Origin: Pseudoalteromonas sp. Z1A8
GTDB lineage: Bacteria > Pseudomonadota > Gammaproteobacteria > Enterobacterales > Alteromonadaceae
Reading direction: 5' to 3'
NCBI RefSeq assembly: GCF_011378855.1
Contig: NZ_WTLB01000014.1
Span: forward strand, 26,107-90,106
Length of the DNA: 64,000 bases
The translations under genes were made by a program, and so were the position numbers. Of this stretch, positions 51,210-60,220 are shown piece by piece. How positions within the stretch are numbered: position 1 is the stretch's first letter; every line of letters begins with the position of its first letter. The notes under the pieces were generated by a model. It made no database searches, had not been told where the DNA came from, and saw only the letters and a program-made list of their open reading frames with translations.

Positions 51210-51971
51210 CTACAGCGCGTGCGCATCTCGACTTAGTTCTAACTTAATCTGCTTTAAAGGCATAAGTTCGGGACGTTGGTTGTGCAGCTTTACCAATGCA
51301 TTTAACTGAAACAGTGAAATGAGCATGCTGTTAAGCACACTTAAGTAACCCTGCTTTTGTAGTTCTGCAATGGTATTGCTATCTAATGTTTGCAGTTTGT
51401 CTTCATCAACGGTGCTCAAACCTTGAATGGTTTGGGTTTCGCCTTGTTCAAACTGCAATACAATATCTATGTTTTTAATGAGTCCTAAACGCGCAACTTC
51501 TTGGGTAAATTGATACGTTTGGTAATCATTTTTTAAATCGCTTTCTAACAACTTTTGCTGTGCACTTAAAAATAAACTTGGGTTACCTTTAGCATCAAAT
51601 AGTGATTCACCCTGCTCGGTGTTTACGGCTAAGCTTTGCTCATCAATCGCAATAAAATAATCGCTACTATTTGCTTCTCGAGTCATTAAGTAAAGCGGCT
51701 GGGTTTGCATGCATACTGGTGTGTAAAGTGCCTGCCATTGGTTGTTATTTACCAATAGACTTTGCCCAGCACTAAAGCTTGTTAACGCTGATACGGTATA
51801 GCTGCCATTTTGTGCGTTACGTGCTAAAAAAACAGGTAAGTCGCAGGCTGCTTTTGCTATTTCATTTGCTCTTAAATTAACTAAATGCTGTTTTTTTGCG
51901 TATTCAACAGCGGCATTCGGGTTAATTTTTAATGTTTGGTGTTTGGTGTTTACTAGTTCACTAATAGCCAT
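51210..51971 (-). CDS. SapC-like protein
   Basis: 253-residue soluble protein of the SapC family (named after a Campylobacter S-layer region protein; not the peptide transporter). Family-typical parts are the region FLARNAQNGSYTVSALTSF, LYTPVCMQTQPLYLM and LFDAKGNPSLFLSAQQKLLE. The function is unknown. It follows the halogenase by 12 bases. In Alteromonadales and Caulobacterales, SapC-like genes often sit beside TonB receptors and tryptophan-halogenase-like genes, as here. Confidence 0.82.
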   Translation of the reverse strand: MAISELVNTKHQTLKINPNAAVEYAKKQHLVNLRANEIAKAACDLPVFLARNAQNGSYTVSALTSFSAGQSLLVNNNQWQALYTPVCMQTQPLYLMTREANSSDYFIAIDEQSLAVNTEQGESLFDAKGNPSLFLSAQQKLLESDLKNDYQTYQFTQEVARLGLIKNIDIVLQFEQGETQTIQGLSTVDEDKLQTLDSNTIAELQKQGYLSVLNSMLISLFQLNALVKLHNQRPELMPLKQIKLELSRDAHAL

Positions 51972-51983
51972 AGTTACACATCC

Positions 51984-53510
51984 TTAAACTGGGTTAGCTG
52001 CTAACCACTGCTCTATAAAAGCACGGTGCGGTGGTAAAGTTTGCAACATCTGCTGTGTAAGCTGGCTGTTACGTTCTATTATTTGTTTAGCTTGCGCGTC
52101 TTGTGAATACAAATACGCTTGTTTAGTAAAGTCAGGCTTAAAGCCCATACCGTACAAAACATACTGATAGCTGGCGGCTGGAAATAACTCTAATGCGCCA
52201 TGAAAATCTTGAATAAGTGGGCCACGGCTTCCCCAAAGAAGTAAGTCTTCTTGCAAGGTTTGTGGAATAGTATCGGGCTGTACATGTGCTTGCCAGTAAG
52301 GTTCTGGGCGCTTGGTTAGCATGTAATGTAGTTTTAAAAAGTCGATAATACGCTGCCAACGATAATCCATCTGCTCATTAAAGCGCTTAGCTACAATAGG
52401 CATTACTTGGGTATCTGCTGGCATATGTTCGGCAACAAACCGTGCTGATATTTCAACAAGCATAATAGCAGTTGCCTCAAGCGGCTCTACAAATCCTGCC
52501 GACATACCAATAGCAACACAGTTTTTATGCCAAAACTTTTCACGATACCCCGATTCAAAGTTGATTTTACGGGCTGTTAAACCGTTTGCTGCATCGCCTA
52601 AATAATCTCTTAGGTTTTGCTCTGCTTCATCGTCTGATAAAAACTTGCTTGAATAAACATGCCCTACACCTCGGCGGTGCGTTAAACCAATATCCCAAAT
52701 CCATCCAGCGTTTTGCGCTGTTGCTATGGTATGGCTCGCCAAAGACTCATCGCTTTCATCGTAATGAACTTGCATAGCCAGTGCGCTGTCGTTAAATAGC
52801 ACGTGGTCCATTTTTTTAAATGGTACGTTGAGCGCTTGGCCTAATAACAATGATGAAAAACCAGTACAGTCTATAAATAAATCGGCGTTTATAGTGTGGG
52901 TTTGATCTTTTAGAGTAAGCTCATTTATTGCACCATCGTCATCAAGCTTTACCTGATCAACAGTACCAATAATATGCTCTACGCCAAGCTTACTTTTACA
53001 ATGCTGTTTAAGCATTTCGGCAAAAGCGCCTGCATCTAAGTGATAAGCGTAATTACAATTACCTTGATATTCACCTTGCGCTATACCTCTTGGGGCTAAG
53101 CTTGCTTCGCAAATATCATGTTGAAAATTTGTTTGCTGTGCAAAGTCTTCAACATTATCTAAATAAGGGGCTAAATCTATACGGCCGTAGCCTAGCGGTA
53201 CAGTAAATGGATGGTAGTAAAAGTCATTATTGCCATGAGTCCAATTTACAAACTTTCCACCTTGTTTAAAAGTGGCATTACAGGCTTTAAACACATCGAC
53301 TTCACGCAAGCCTATTTGCTGAAGTGTGTTTTTCATCGTGGGCCAGGTACCTTCACCTACGCCAATTGTTGGAATGTCTGACGATTCAACCAATATCACT
53401 TTTAAGCCGTCACCATTTTGACTTTGGTGATACGAAGCTATAATTGCAGCGCTCAGCCATCCTGCTGTACCACCGCCAACTACCGCTACTGTTTTTATTG
53501 CTTTATTCAT
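51984..53510 (-). CDS. Flavin-dependent tryptophan-halogenase-like protein
   Basis: 508-residue FADH2-dependent halogenase family protein. Residues 12-17 are the FAD motif GGGTAG, and GEGTWPT at 52-58 is the usual second FAD element. Lys82 in ATFKQGGKF corresponds to the PrnA catalytic Lys79 and Glu345 in EPLEAT to Glu346. The WxWxIP motif reads WIWDIG (270-275), with the proline lost. No flavin reductase or indole pathway gene is near; it sits between a TonB receptor and a SapC-like gene, the setting of uncharacterised or indole-type halogenases. The true substrate is unknown, and a non-halogenating role is possible. Confidence 0.88.
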   Translation of the reverse strand: MNKAIKTVAVVGGGTAGWLSAAIIASYHQSQNGDGLKVILVESSDIPTIGVGEGTWPTMKNTLQQIGLREVDVFKACNATFKQGGKFVNWTHGNNDFYYHPFTVPLGYGRIDLAPYLDNVEDFAQQTNFQHDICEASLAPRGIAQGEYQGNCNYAYHLDAGAFAEMLKQHCKSKLGVEHIIGTVDQVKLDDDGAINELTLKDQTHTINADLFIDCTGFSSLLLGQALNVPFKKMDHVLFNDSALAMQVHYDESDESLASHTIATAQNAGWIWDIGLTHRRGVGHVYSSKFLSDDEAEQNLRDYLGDAANGLTARKINFESGYREKFWHKNCVAIGMSAGFVEPLEATAIMLVEISARFVAEHMPADTQVMPIVAKRFNEQMDYRWQRIIDFLKLHYMLTKRPEPYWQAHVQPDTIPQTLQEDLLLWGSRGPLIQDFHGALELFPAASYQYVLYGMGFKPDFTKQAYLYSQDAQAKQIIERNSQLTQQMLQTLPPHRAFIEQWLAANPV

Positions 53511-53553
53511 AATGGACTACTCTTTGAGTATTTTTGATAACGTTTTATACAAC

Positions 53554-53693
53554 AAATGCCCGTTAGGGCATTTTGATTTAATGTGGTTTCATTTTAGCCA
53601 ATTAGGTTGCCTAACATACATTACTGCTAAATCAACCTAATTGGTATTAGCACCAAAGTGCTGCAATGAAACAAGAGGCGAGAAATTCGCCTC
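53554..53693 (-). promoter_or_regulatory. Three stacked inverted repeats between the receptor and halogenase genes
   Basis: The 192-base gap holds GAGGCGA/TCGCCTC (53675-53693) just after the receptor stop codon, a perfect 12-bp repeat CCAATTAGGTTG/CAACCTAATTGG (53598-53644) with a 23-base loop, and AAATGCCC/GGGCATTT (53554-53573). None has a strong T-run on the leftward strand, so they look more like attenuating or RNA-stabilising stems than full terminators. Confidence 0.55.
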
Positions 53694-53702
53694 AAGCATT
53701 AA

Positions 53703-56450
53703 TTAAAACGATCCGCGAATACCAAACGCGTAACGTGAGCCATTATCTTCAACCGAATAGATTTGGTTAGCAAAACGACCTGTTTGTACTAACTCTTCTT
53801 CAGTGATGTTGATGCCTTCAGCAAAAATAGTGAAGTTTTCGTTAATATCGTAGCTTGCACTAATATCCCACTGACCGTAAGTTTCTACGTTCACTGGTTC
53901 ACCGTTAAAACCATTATCAACTAAGCGTAAAAAACCTTCACGGTTGTTAAATGCAACACGTGCTTGCCAGTTATCTTGCTCATAAAATAATATTAAGTTT
54001 TGTGAATCGCCTAAACCTTCAAGTGCAAATGTTTGTGTAGTATCTGCACCTACGCTAATGTCACTATCTACGACAGTCGCATTGGCTATAATACCAAAAC
54101 CATTTTCAAATATGTGCGTCACACCTACTTCGTAGCCAGTTACTTTAGCTGACTCACCATTTTGAGGGCGAGTTACTGTGTATATTTCTGAGCTACCATT
54201 AAGCTCATCATCTGCTTGGCCTGTACAAGTGGTACACGCAAAACCAGGACCTGAGCGGTCAGCCATTTCAAATGTTTCTTCACCTGTTAGCGTAACAATA
54301 AAGTCATCGACTTCTTTACTAAATACTGCAAAGCTAAATAAGTTAGCGTCGTTGTAGTACCACTCGTAAGAAATATCCCAGTTTTCTGACTGGAATGGCT
54401 TAAGTGCAGGGTTACCACCATTTGCTGTTAAGTTTTGACGGCGTGGTTCGTTAAACGTAGTAGCAGGAGATAATTGAGACATCGTTGGACGAGTAATACT
54501 GTCATACGTTGCAAAACGTAAAATCATATTGTCTTGCAGCTCTAACTTAACATTCAAAGATGGTAGTAAGTTTGAGTAGCTAGTGCCCTGTTCAATGTTC
54601 GTTGCTGGGCCAAATACGTTAGCAAATAATGTTGCATCAGTTGTTGGCACTACATCGCTAATAAAGCTTTGTATTGCAGCAACTTCAATATCAGTTTCTG
54701 AGTAACGCGCACCAAAGTTAACTGTTACAGGCATATCAGCTAGGTCAAAACCAAGCGTAAAGTCCATGTATAAGCTAGTGATGTCTTCGTTAATTGTGTA
54801 ACGGTTATTTTGTAGTGTTGGTTCTACAGGGAAGCCTTGATCGGCTAGATAATCAAGCATTTTATCGCCATCGTAGCTATAAAATGTATCGATCAAACCT
54901 GGGAAGTAGTTACTCGCTTGGTAAGCTTCAAAATCAATTGCATCAAGTGGTGCTTCAGTACCGTAACCACAGAACTGACATTGAGTACCATAAACTTGAA
55001 AACTTGATTTTTCACGCTCTTGACGATAAGCACCAAAGTTAATGCGATCTACTGGGCCTTTATCTGGCACGTATTCAAAATCAGCTTTTACTTCAGTGAT
55101 TTCATCTTCATCAGTAAACTGTAGACCCACTTCGTTATAGTGGAGGCGGGCAAGGCTAGGGTCTGGGAGTGAACCATTTTCAAAGCCATCATGCTGTACA
55201 GTAGGAATACTGCCCGTACCATCAAAGGTATAACTATTAATAATACCGACAACGTTAAAGCGGTCAGTACCTGCACGGTCATTTTCAGCTGTTGAGCGAG
55301 ATACATCAAATTTTGCTTTTAATGAATCATTTACTTGCCAATCAACGTTAATACCAAATGCTTTATTAGTTACATCACGTGAGTTACGTGTATGTGATAC
55401 AAAGTCACTTGCAGGGTCGCCACTTGGCGCACCTAAACCAACGTCTTGAGAGAAAGTTAAAAGAGTACCTGTTTCTGGATCAATCGTTGCGCTACCTACG
55501 CGGTCTGGTTCAAACCAAGAGGCTAAATCGCGCACTGTTGAATCAACTTCAAATTTTGAAATCATACCATCAACAGTAATCGTAACATCGTCAGATGGTG
55601 CGTATTGCAATACTAAACTTGCGTTTGTACGTTCACGGTCTTGCTCATCAACTACTTGGTCCCAGTTACGAGGAATGTATGCATTTTCAAACAATACACC
55701 ATCTGTTGGGTTAGAAATTGTTTGGCCACCGCGCCAACCTGCCGTTAAAATTTGGTTATTTTGAAGTTTACGTTGTTGATTAGTGATGGCAAAAAGAACG
55801 CCTAACTTATCATCGTTAAACGTATTACTTATTAAGAATGATGTTGATGGAGATACTTCTTCAGAAAGGCTTTCATACATACCTTTAACTGAACCTAAAA
55901 TATGTAAACCACCAAAGTCAAAAGGACGTGCTGTGGTTACGTTAACCGTACCACCAATGCCACCTTCTTGAAGTGTGGCTGTATTACTTTTATAAATATC
56001 AGCACCGGTAATTTGATCAGCGGCTAATACATCAAAGTTGAATTCACGACCAGCACTGTCTGTCGCAATTTGACGACCATTAACAAGTACAGTATTAAAT
56101 TGTGGACCAAAACCACGAATAGTTACCGCTTGGCCTTCACCACCACTACGGTCAATTGCTACACCTGTAATACGTTGCAGAGATTCTGCTACGTTTAAAT
56201 CAGGAAATTTACCAAGATCTTCTGCTTTAATCCCGTCTGTAACAACATTAGATGCTTTTTTATCTAACATTGATGAACGTAAGCTGCTGCGGATACCCGT
56301 TACTGCGATAACTTCAACATCTTCATTTACTACTGTAGGCGCATTGCCTTCAGCGCCTTGAGCTGCAACGTTTCCGCTTGCCAATATGCCAGTAATAGCA
56401 ATACTGATCGCGGTTTTCTTGTTGAACGATAACTTATTGTTAATTATCAT
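53703..56450 (-). CDS. TonB-dependent outer-membrane receptor (carbohydrate type)
   Basis: 915-residue active transporter. Signal peptide to about residue 30 (ISIAITGILASGNVAAQG), a TonB-box-like stretch VEVIAVTG near residues 45-52, the plug domain (about 60-175; NVAESLQRITGVAIDRSGGEGQAVTIRGFG, LVNGRQ, GGIGGTVNVTT), then a beta-barrel ending in Phe. It belongs to the Xanthomonas/Caulobacter-type receptor group common in marine polysaccharide users. Neighbours suggest alpha-galactoside uptake. Upstream are a 5'-leader octamer repeat (56477-56500) and the palindrome 56524-56542. Confidence 0.95.
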   Translation of the reverse strand: MIINNKLSFNKKTAISIAITGILASGNVAAQGAEGNAPTVVNEDVEVIAVTGIRSSLRSSMLDKKASNVVTDGIKAEDLGKFPDLNVAESLQRITGVAIDRSGGEGQAVTIRGFGPQFNTVLVNGRQIATDSAGREFNFDVLAADQITGADIYKSNTATLQEGGIGGTVNVTTARPFDFGGLHILGSVKGMYESLSEEVSPSTSFLISNTFNDDKLGVLFAITNQQRKLQNNQILTAGWRGGQTISNPTDGVLFENAYIPRNWDQVVDEQDRERTNASLVLQYAPSDDVTITVDGMISKFEVDSTVRDLASWFEPDRVGSATIDPETGTLLTFSQDVGLGAPSGDPASDFVSHTRNSRDVTNKAFGINVDWQVNDSLKAKFDVSRSTAENDRAGTDRFNVVGIINSYTFDGTGSIPTVQHDGFENGSLPDPSLARLHYNEVGLQFTDEDEITEVKADFEYVPDKGPVDRINFGAYRQEREKSSFQVYGTQCQFCGYGTEAPLDAIDFEAYQASNYFPGLIDTFYSYDGDKMLDYLADQGFPVEPTLQNNRYTINEDITSLYMDFTLGFDLADMPVTVNFGARYSETDIEVAAIQSFISDVVPTTDATLFANVFGPATNIEQGTSYSNLLPSLNVKLELQDNMILRFATYDSITRPTMSQLSPATTFNEPRRQNLTANGGNPALKPFQSENWDISYEWYYNDANLFSFAVFSKEVDDFIVTLTGEETFEMADRSGPGFACTTCTGQADDELNGSSEIYTVTRPQNGESAKVTGYEVGVTHIFENGFGIIANATVVDSDISVGADTTQTFALEGLGDSQNLILFYEQDNWQARVAFNNREGFLRLVDNGFNGEPVNVETYGQWDISASYDINENFTIFAEGINITEEELVQTGRFANQIYSVEDNGSRYAFGIRGSF

Positions 56451-56476
56451 TTTTTAAAAACTCCTGATTGTGTGTA

Positions 56477-56500
56477 GTCGTTGTGTCGTTGTGTCGTTGT
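56477..56500 (-). repeat. Octamer tandem repeat in the receptor 5' leader
   Basis: Three exact copies of GTCGTTGT (plus strand) lie 27-50 bases before the receptor start codon, between the operator candidate and the ribosome binding site. Copy number could change by replication slippage. Confidence 0.75.
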
Positions 56501-56523
56501 GGTAGTGCATATAGTTTCAAATA

Positions 56524-56542
56524 CTATTTATATTATAAATAC
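56524..56542. promoter_or_regulatory. Palindromic operator candidate upstream of the TonB receptor gene
   Basis: On the minus strand it reads GTATTTATAATATAAATAG, matching the galE palindrome at 17 of 19 positions. It lies 74 bases before the receptor start codon. Confidence 0.65.
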
Positions 56543-56645
56543 TTTAAACCAGCAAAAAGTGCAACCTTTTCCTGAATTATGGATAGCATTTAATCACCGT
56601 ATTTTTGCTTTTAATTTTCTTTAAATTAACATTAAAATACTGTAT

Positions 56646-57626
56646 TCACTCAGAAAAAGAGTAAATAATAACCTGTTCGTAATCCTCTTCCGGTAATAAA
56701 TTAGCTTTTGGAAAATTTTCACGATTTGGCGCATCTGGCCAATTTTGCGCTTCAAAACACAAAGCTTGTCGTGCTTTAAAAGGCGCACCTACAAAGTTAG
56801 CGGTGTATAACTGCATACCTGGCTGAGTGCTTTTTAGCGTTAAATTAACGTTCGTGTGTGGCGAAGTTAACGTAGCCATCGTTTTTAAACTGCTGTCATC
56901 ATTAAAAATATAGCAGTGATCAAAACCATTGCCAGCTTCTAGCTGAGAATGTGCGGCGCTTAATGCCTCACCAATTTGAGCTGATTTAGTAAAGTCAAAG
57001 CAGGTGCCGGTGACTAATGCGGCTTCATTGAGTGGAATACTTGTTGTATCGATAGGAAGATAGTGATTAGTATTAATTTGTACAAAATGTTCATTAATTG
57101 ATTCGCTGCCATCAAGGTTAAAATAACAATGGTTAGTAAAATTAACGAGTGTTTCTTTGTTAGTTATCGCTTTAAAGCTCAGAGTAAGCTCGCCGTTTTT
57201 AGCACTAATCGTTTGCCAAACCTGCAACTCACCGGGGAACCCTTGTTCGCCATCGGGTGAGCAATAATAAAGCTCCACTTCACTTTCACTTTGTTTAGTT
57301 ACTTGCCAAAGTACTTTATTAAAGCCTTTAACACCGCCGTGCAGGCTATTAGGGCCATTATTTGCTTCTAATTGATACTGCGTACCAGATAAGTTAAAAC
57401 GCCCCTTTGCAATGCGATTAGCGTATCGCCCTACTGTTGCACCTAAGTAAAATGGGTTTTCAAGATAGTATTGAGGATCATCGACGCTAAGCGTCATTTC
57501 TTGTTCTTTAAATTTAATGCTTTTTATTATTGCGCCAAATGGCAAAATTTCAGCTGTTAAATTTTGACCATCACTGAGCTGAATAACTTGTAAAGGTTGG
57601 TTATTGGCAATTGATGTCACACGCAT
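56646..57626 (-). CDS. galM: Aldose 1-epimerase (galactose mutarotase)
   Basis: Interconverts alpha- and beta-galactose so that GalK gets its alpha substrate. 326 residues. Motifs: GATVGRYANRIAKGRF (about 63-78), LHGGVKGFNKVLW with the family His (about 99), NHCYFNLDG with the catalytic His (about 170) and the C-terminal FEAQNWPDAPN with the catalytic Glu (about 295). It lies upstream of and parallel to the receptor gene, 195 bases apart, each with its own palindrome, so it is probably a separate transcript of the same regulon. Confidence 0.95.
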   Translation of the reverse strand: MRVTSIANNQPLQVIQLSDGQNLTAEILPFGAIIKSIKFKEQEMTLSVDDPQYYLENPFYLGATVGRYANRIAKGRFNLSGTQYQLEANNGPNSLHGGVKGFNKVLWQVTKQSESEVELYYCSPDGEQGFPGELQVWQTISAKNGELTLSFKAITNKETLVNFTNHCYFNLDGSESINEHFVQINTNHYLPIDTTSIPLNEAALVTGTCFDFTKSAQIGEALSAAHSQLEAGNGFDHCYIFNDDSSLKTMATLTSPHTNVNLTLKSTQPGMQLYTANFVGAPFKARQALCFEAQNWPDAPNRENFPKANLLPEEDYEQVIIYSFSE

Positions 57627-57673
57627 TCTCCAATCAGATTACCGAATTAACATTTCCTGTTATAACGGCGCAA

Positions 57674-57692
57674 CAATATATAATATAAATAG
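57674..57692. promoter_or_regulatory. Palindromic operator candidate upstream of galM
   Basis: CAATATATAATATAAATAG matches the receptor site (minus-strand reading) at 16 of 19 positions. It lies 48 bases before the galM start codon. The remaining galM-thioesterase gap is AT-rich without other features. Confidence 0.55.
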
Positions 57693-57819
57693 TATATAAC
57701 TAAAGCCTGTAACTCAATCTAAATACGTTAAAATTTCTCGACAAAAATTACAGCTGCCATCATATATTTACAATAATTCAGCTCAGTATGGGCTTATGTA
57801 AAATATAAGCCTCGTAAGG

Positions 57820-58218
57820 TTAACTGCTTTGGTAAATATGCTCGTTAAGCGCTGCTTTTTCGTCAATGCTAAGTGCTTGCTTTGATTTAGCAATAAAGTC
57901 GTACCTCACCATAATGGCCTTACCTATTGCGCAGCATTTATCGTGTTGCCACGCTTCTTGTCTCAGCGTAAAAGAGCTAGTGCCTATGTGCTCTACAGAC
58001 GTTTTAACTGTTACCTCATGGCCGTAAAATAATTCACCGACAAATGATACTTCAACTTTGGCGATAATCAATTTCCAATCGTGTGGATTTAAGTCCGGTG
58101 TAAAAAACTTAAAAATAGGTCCACGTGCGACTTCAAACCATACTGGGAGTACGGTATTGTTAATGTGTCCGAGTGCATCTGTTTCGCTAAAGCGCGGCAT
58201 CACTTTTTCAATAAACAT
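57820..58218 (-). CDS. Acyl-CoA thioesterase, hotdog fold (YbgC/FadM type)
   Basis: 132-residue hotdog-fold thioesterase of the 4-hydroxybenzoyl-CoA thioesterase group. The N-terminal motif RFSETDALGHINN (residues 9-21) contains the catalytic-site Asp14 and the conserved GHINN. The exact acyl-CoA substrate is unknown. It is divergent from the 2OG-oxygenase gene with only 33 bases between their start codons. Confidence 0.9.
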   Translation of the reverse strand: MFIEKVMPRFSETDALGHINNTVLPVWFEVARGPIFKFFTPDLNPHDWKLIIAKVEVSFVGELFYGHEVTVKTSVEHIGTSSFTLRQEAWQHDKCCAIGKAIMVRYDFIAKSKQALSIDEKAALNEHIYQSS

Positions 58219-58251
58219 AAAAATCCAATAATAATTATATAAAGGTAAACC

Positions 58252-58956
58252 ATGACGGACTTTATACGCGTTGTTGATAACGCATTAAGCGATGAATTTT
58301 GCGATCAATTTATTACCACATTTACGCAAAGCCCACATGTAAAACAAGGGGTGACCTCAGGCGGTGTCGACTTAAATAAAAAAGACAGCCACGACCTACA
58401 CCTAAACAATCACCCAGAATATGCTCAGCAATTAAAACACATACAACAAACGACTGCACAGCATGTTTTTAACTATGTTGAAGAACATATTTTTATGATG
58501 ATTGGGGCGTTTGGTTTAAAGGTTTATCACCCAAAAACAGGAGACGTTGTCGATTTAACCCAAGATAACTTTGATGAAGTAGGCAGGCCGCAATTACCTA
58601 TGCTTGTGCAGCAAATTTTTAGGCTTGGCAATATTCAAGCTCAAAAATACGAGGTAAATAAAGGTGGCTATCCTTACTGGCACAGTGAGGTTTACCCGCA
58701 ATTACAGCATAACGAGGCGTTGCATCGCGTGTTGCTATTTATGTTTTATTTAAACGATGTAGAAGAAGGTGGTGAAACTGAGTTTTACTATCAAAATCGC
58801 AAAATAGCCCCTAAAAAAGGCACCATGGTTATTGCCCCTGGCTACTTTACACATACTCATAGAGGTAATAAGCCAGTATCAAACGATAAGTATATTTTAA
58901 CATCGTGGGTACTGTTTAATCGTGCAGAACAAATATATGGTGCGCCAAAGAGTTAG
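58252..58956 (+). CDS. 2-oxoglutarate/Fe(II) oxygenase, prolyl-4-hydroxylase-like
   Basis: 234-residue predicted dioxygenase of the P4H-like group. The double-stranded beta-helix core covers about residues 125-225. Metal ligands would be His144 and Glu146 in YWHSEVYP (HxE in place of the usual HxD) and His203 in THTHRGNKP; Lys213 may bind 2-oxoglutarate. The VLLFMFYLNDVEEGGETEF stretch is classic for the family. It could hydroxylate a protein or a small molecule; context does not decide. No signal peptide. Confidence 0.85.
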   Translation: MTDFIRVVDNALSDEFCDQFITTFTQSPHVKQGVTSGGVDLNKKDSHDLHLNNHPEYAQQLKHIQQTTAQHVFNYVEEHIFMMIGAFGLKVYHPKTGDVVDLTQDNFDEVGRPQLPMLVQQIFRLGNIQAQKYEVNKGGYPYWHSEVYPQLQHNEALHRVLLFMFYLNDVEEGGETEFYYQNRKIAPKKGTMVIAPGYFTHTHRGNKPVSNDKYILTSWVLFNRAEQIYGAPKS

Positions 58957-58975
58957 CGCACCAAAACTTACATGA

Positions 58976-60211
58976 TTAACCGAGTAGTTCATCAAATAAG
59001 TCAAACAACTGATCTAGCTCTTTAATGGTGTTGTAGTGCATACAACCAATGCGCACTACTCCGCCTTTATCAAGCACATCTAACTGCTTACACAAACCTT
59101 GCGCGTAAAAGTTACCATCCCACACGCATATGTGTTGTTTACCTAAAAATTCTGAAACAGCACGCGGCTCAAGCCCGTCAAAAATTAAAGCAAAAGTAGG
59201 TGTACGCTCGCTTAAGCGATCAAAGTCATCAATACCAAATAGTTTAATACGAGGATAATTAACTAAGCGCGTTAAAAAGTGCTCACTAAGTGCCATTTCG
59301 TGCTGTTTAGTTTTAGCAAAAGCAATACTTAGCTTTTCACGGCGTGAATGGCTGTCGTCAAGCTCGCTAATTGCTGCAATGTAATCAACTGCCGCAATAA
59401 AACCAGCCATAGCTTCAAAGCTTTGTGTGCCGGTTTCCCAGCGACCTGGCGCTACGTCTTTAGCAGGTTCTACTTTATAAGGTGTAAACCCGTCTAAATG
59501 CTCTTTTTTACCGTAAACCATACCTAAGTGCGGACCAAAAAACTTATACGCAGAACACGCTAAAAAGTCGCAATCAAGTGCTTGTACGTCTACTAGTTCG
59601 TGCGGTGCATAATGTACAGCATCAACATAAACAAGTGCGCCTACAGCGTGAGCAAGCTCTACAATACGTTTGATATTGTTAATTGAACCTGTGGCATTTG
59701 ACGCGTAAGTTACCGCTACAAGCTTAGTATTGCTGTTTAATAAGCTCTCAAATTGCGCCATATCTAAGCTACAATCAGCTTCGTTAATAAGTGCTGTGTT
59801 AACTTTAACGCCTTTATCTTCAGCTGCTTGTTGCCACGACGACACGTTTGAGAAGTGATCAGCATTGGTTACAATTATTTCATCGCCAGTCTGCCAGTCA
59901 CGTGAAATAGCACGGCTAAAACTAAACGTAAGGCTGGTCATGTTTGGGCCAAACACAATTTGTTGTGAGCTAGGCGCATTAAGTAAATCAGCGGCTGCTT
60001 GGCGCGCATTCGCCATCAATTCAACGGTTTTATCGCTTGAGAAAAACGCGCCACCTAGGTTCGAATTATAATGACCTAAATAAGCGGTCATAGCATTAAG
60101 CACCGATGTTGGTACTTGCGAGCCACCTGGTCCGTCTAAAAATATCGGCGATTTACCATCAACGTTTTGCATCAATGCAGGAAACTGCTCACGTAATTGC
60201 GTTATGTTCAT
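58976..60211 (-). CDS. Class V aminotransferase, cysteine-desulfurase-like (VC1184 type)
   Basis: 411-residue PLP enzyme of fold type I. The PLP lysine is Lys223 in CSAYKFFGPHLG, and Asp197 in VYVDAVHYAPH pairs with the pyridine nitrogen. It belongs to the desulfurase-like group known from Vibrio VC1184, which lacks the C-terminal desulfurase cysteine loop, so sulfur mobilisation is not assured. It starts nine bases after the upstream dioxygenase gene, so the two form an operon and may act on the same amino-acid-like compound. Confidence 0.88.
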   Translation of the reverse strand: MNITQLREQFPALMQNVDGKSPIFLDGPGGSQVPTSVLNAMTAYLGHYNSNLGGAFFSSDKTVELMANARQAAADLLNAPSSQQIVFGPNMTSLTFSFSRAISRDWQTGDEIIVTNADHFSNVSSWQQAAEDKGVKVNTALINEADCSLDMAQFESLLNSNTKLVAVTYASNATGSINNIKRIVELAHAVGALVYVDAVHYAPHELVDVQALDCDFLACSAYKFFGPHLGMVYGKKEHLDGFTPYKVEPAKDVAPGRWETGTQSFEAMAGFIAAVDYIAAISELDDSHSRREKLSIAFAKTKQHEMALSEHFLTRLVNYPRIKLFGIDDFDRLSERTPTFALIFDGLEPRAVSEFLGKQHICVWDGNFYAQGLCKQLDVLDKGGVVRIGCMHYNTIKELDQLFDLFDELLG

Positions 60212-60220
60212 GCTGATTCC

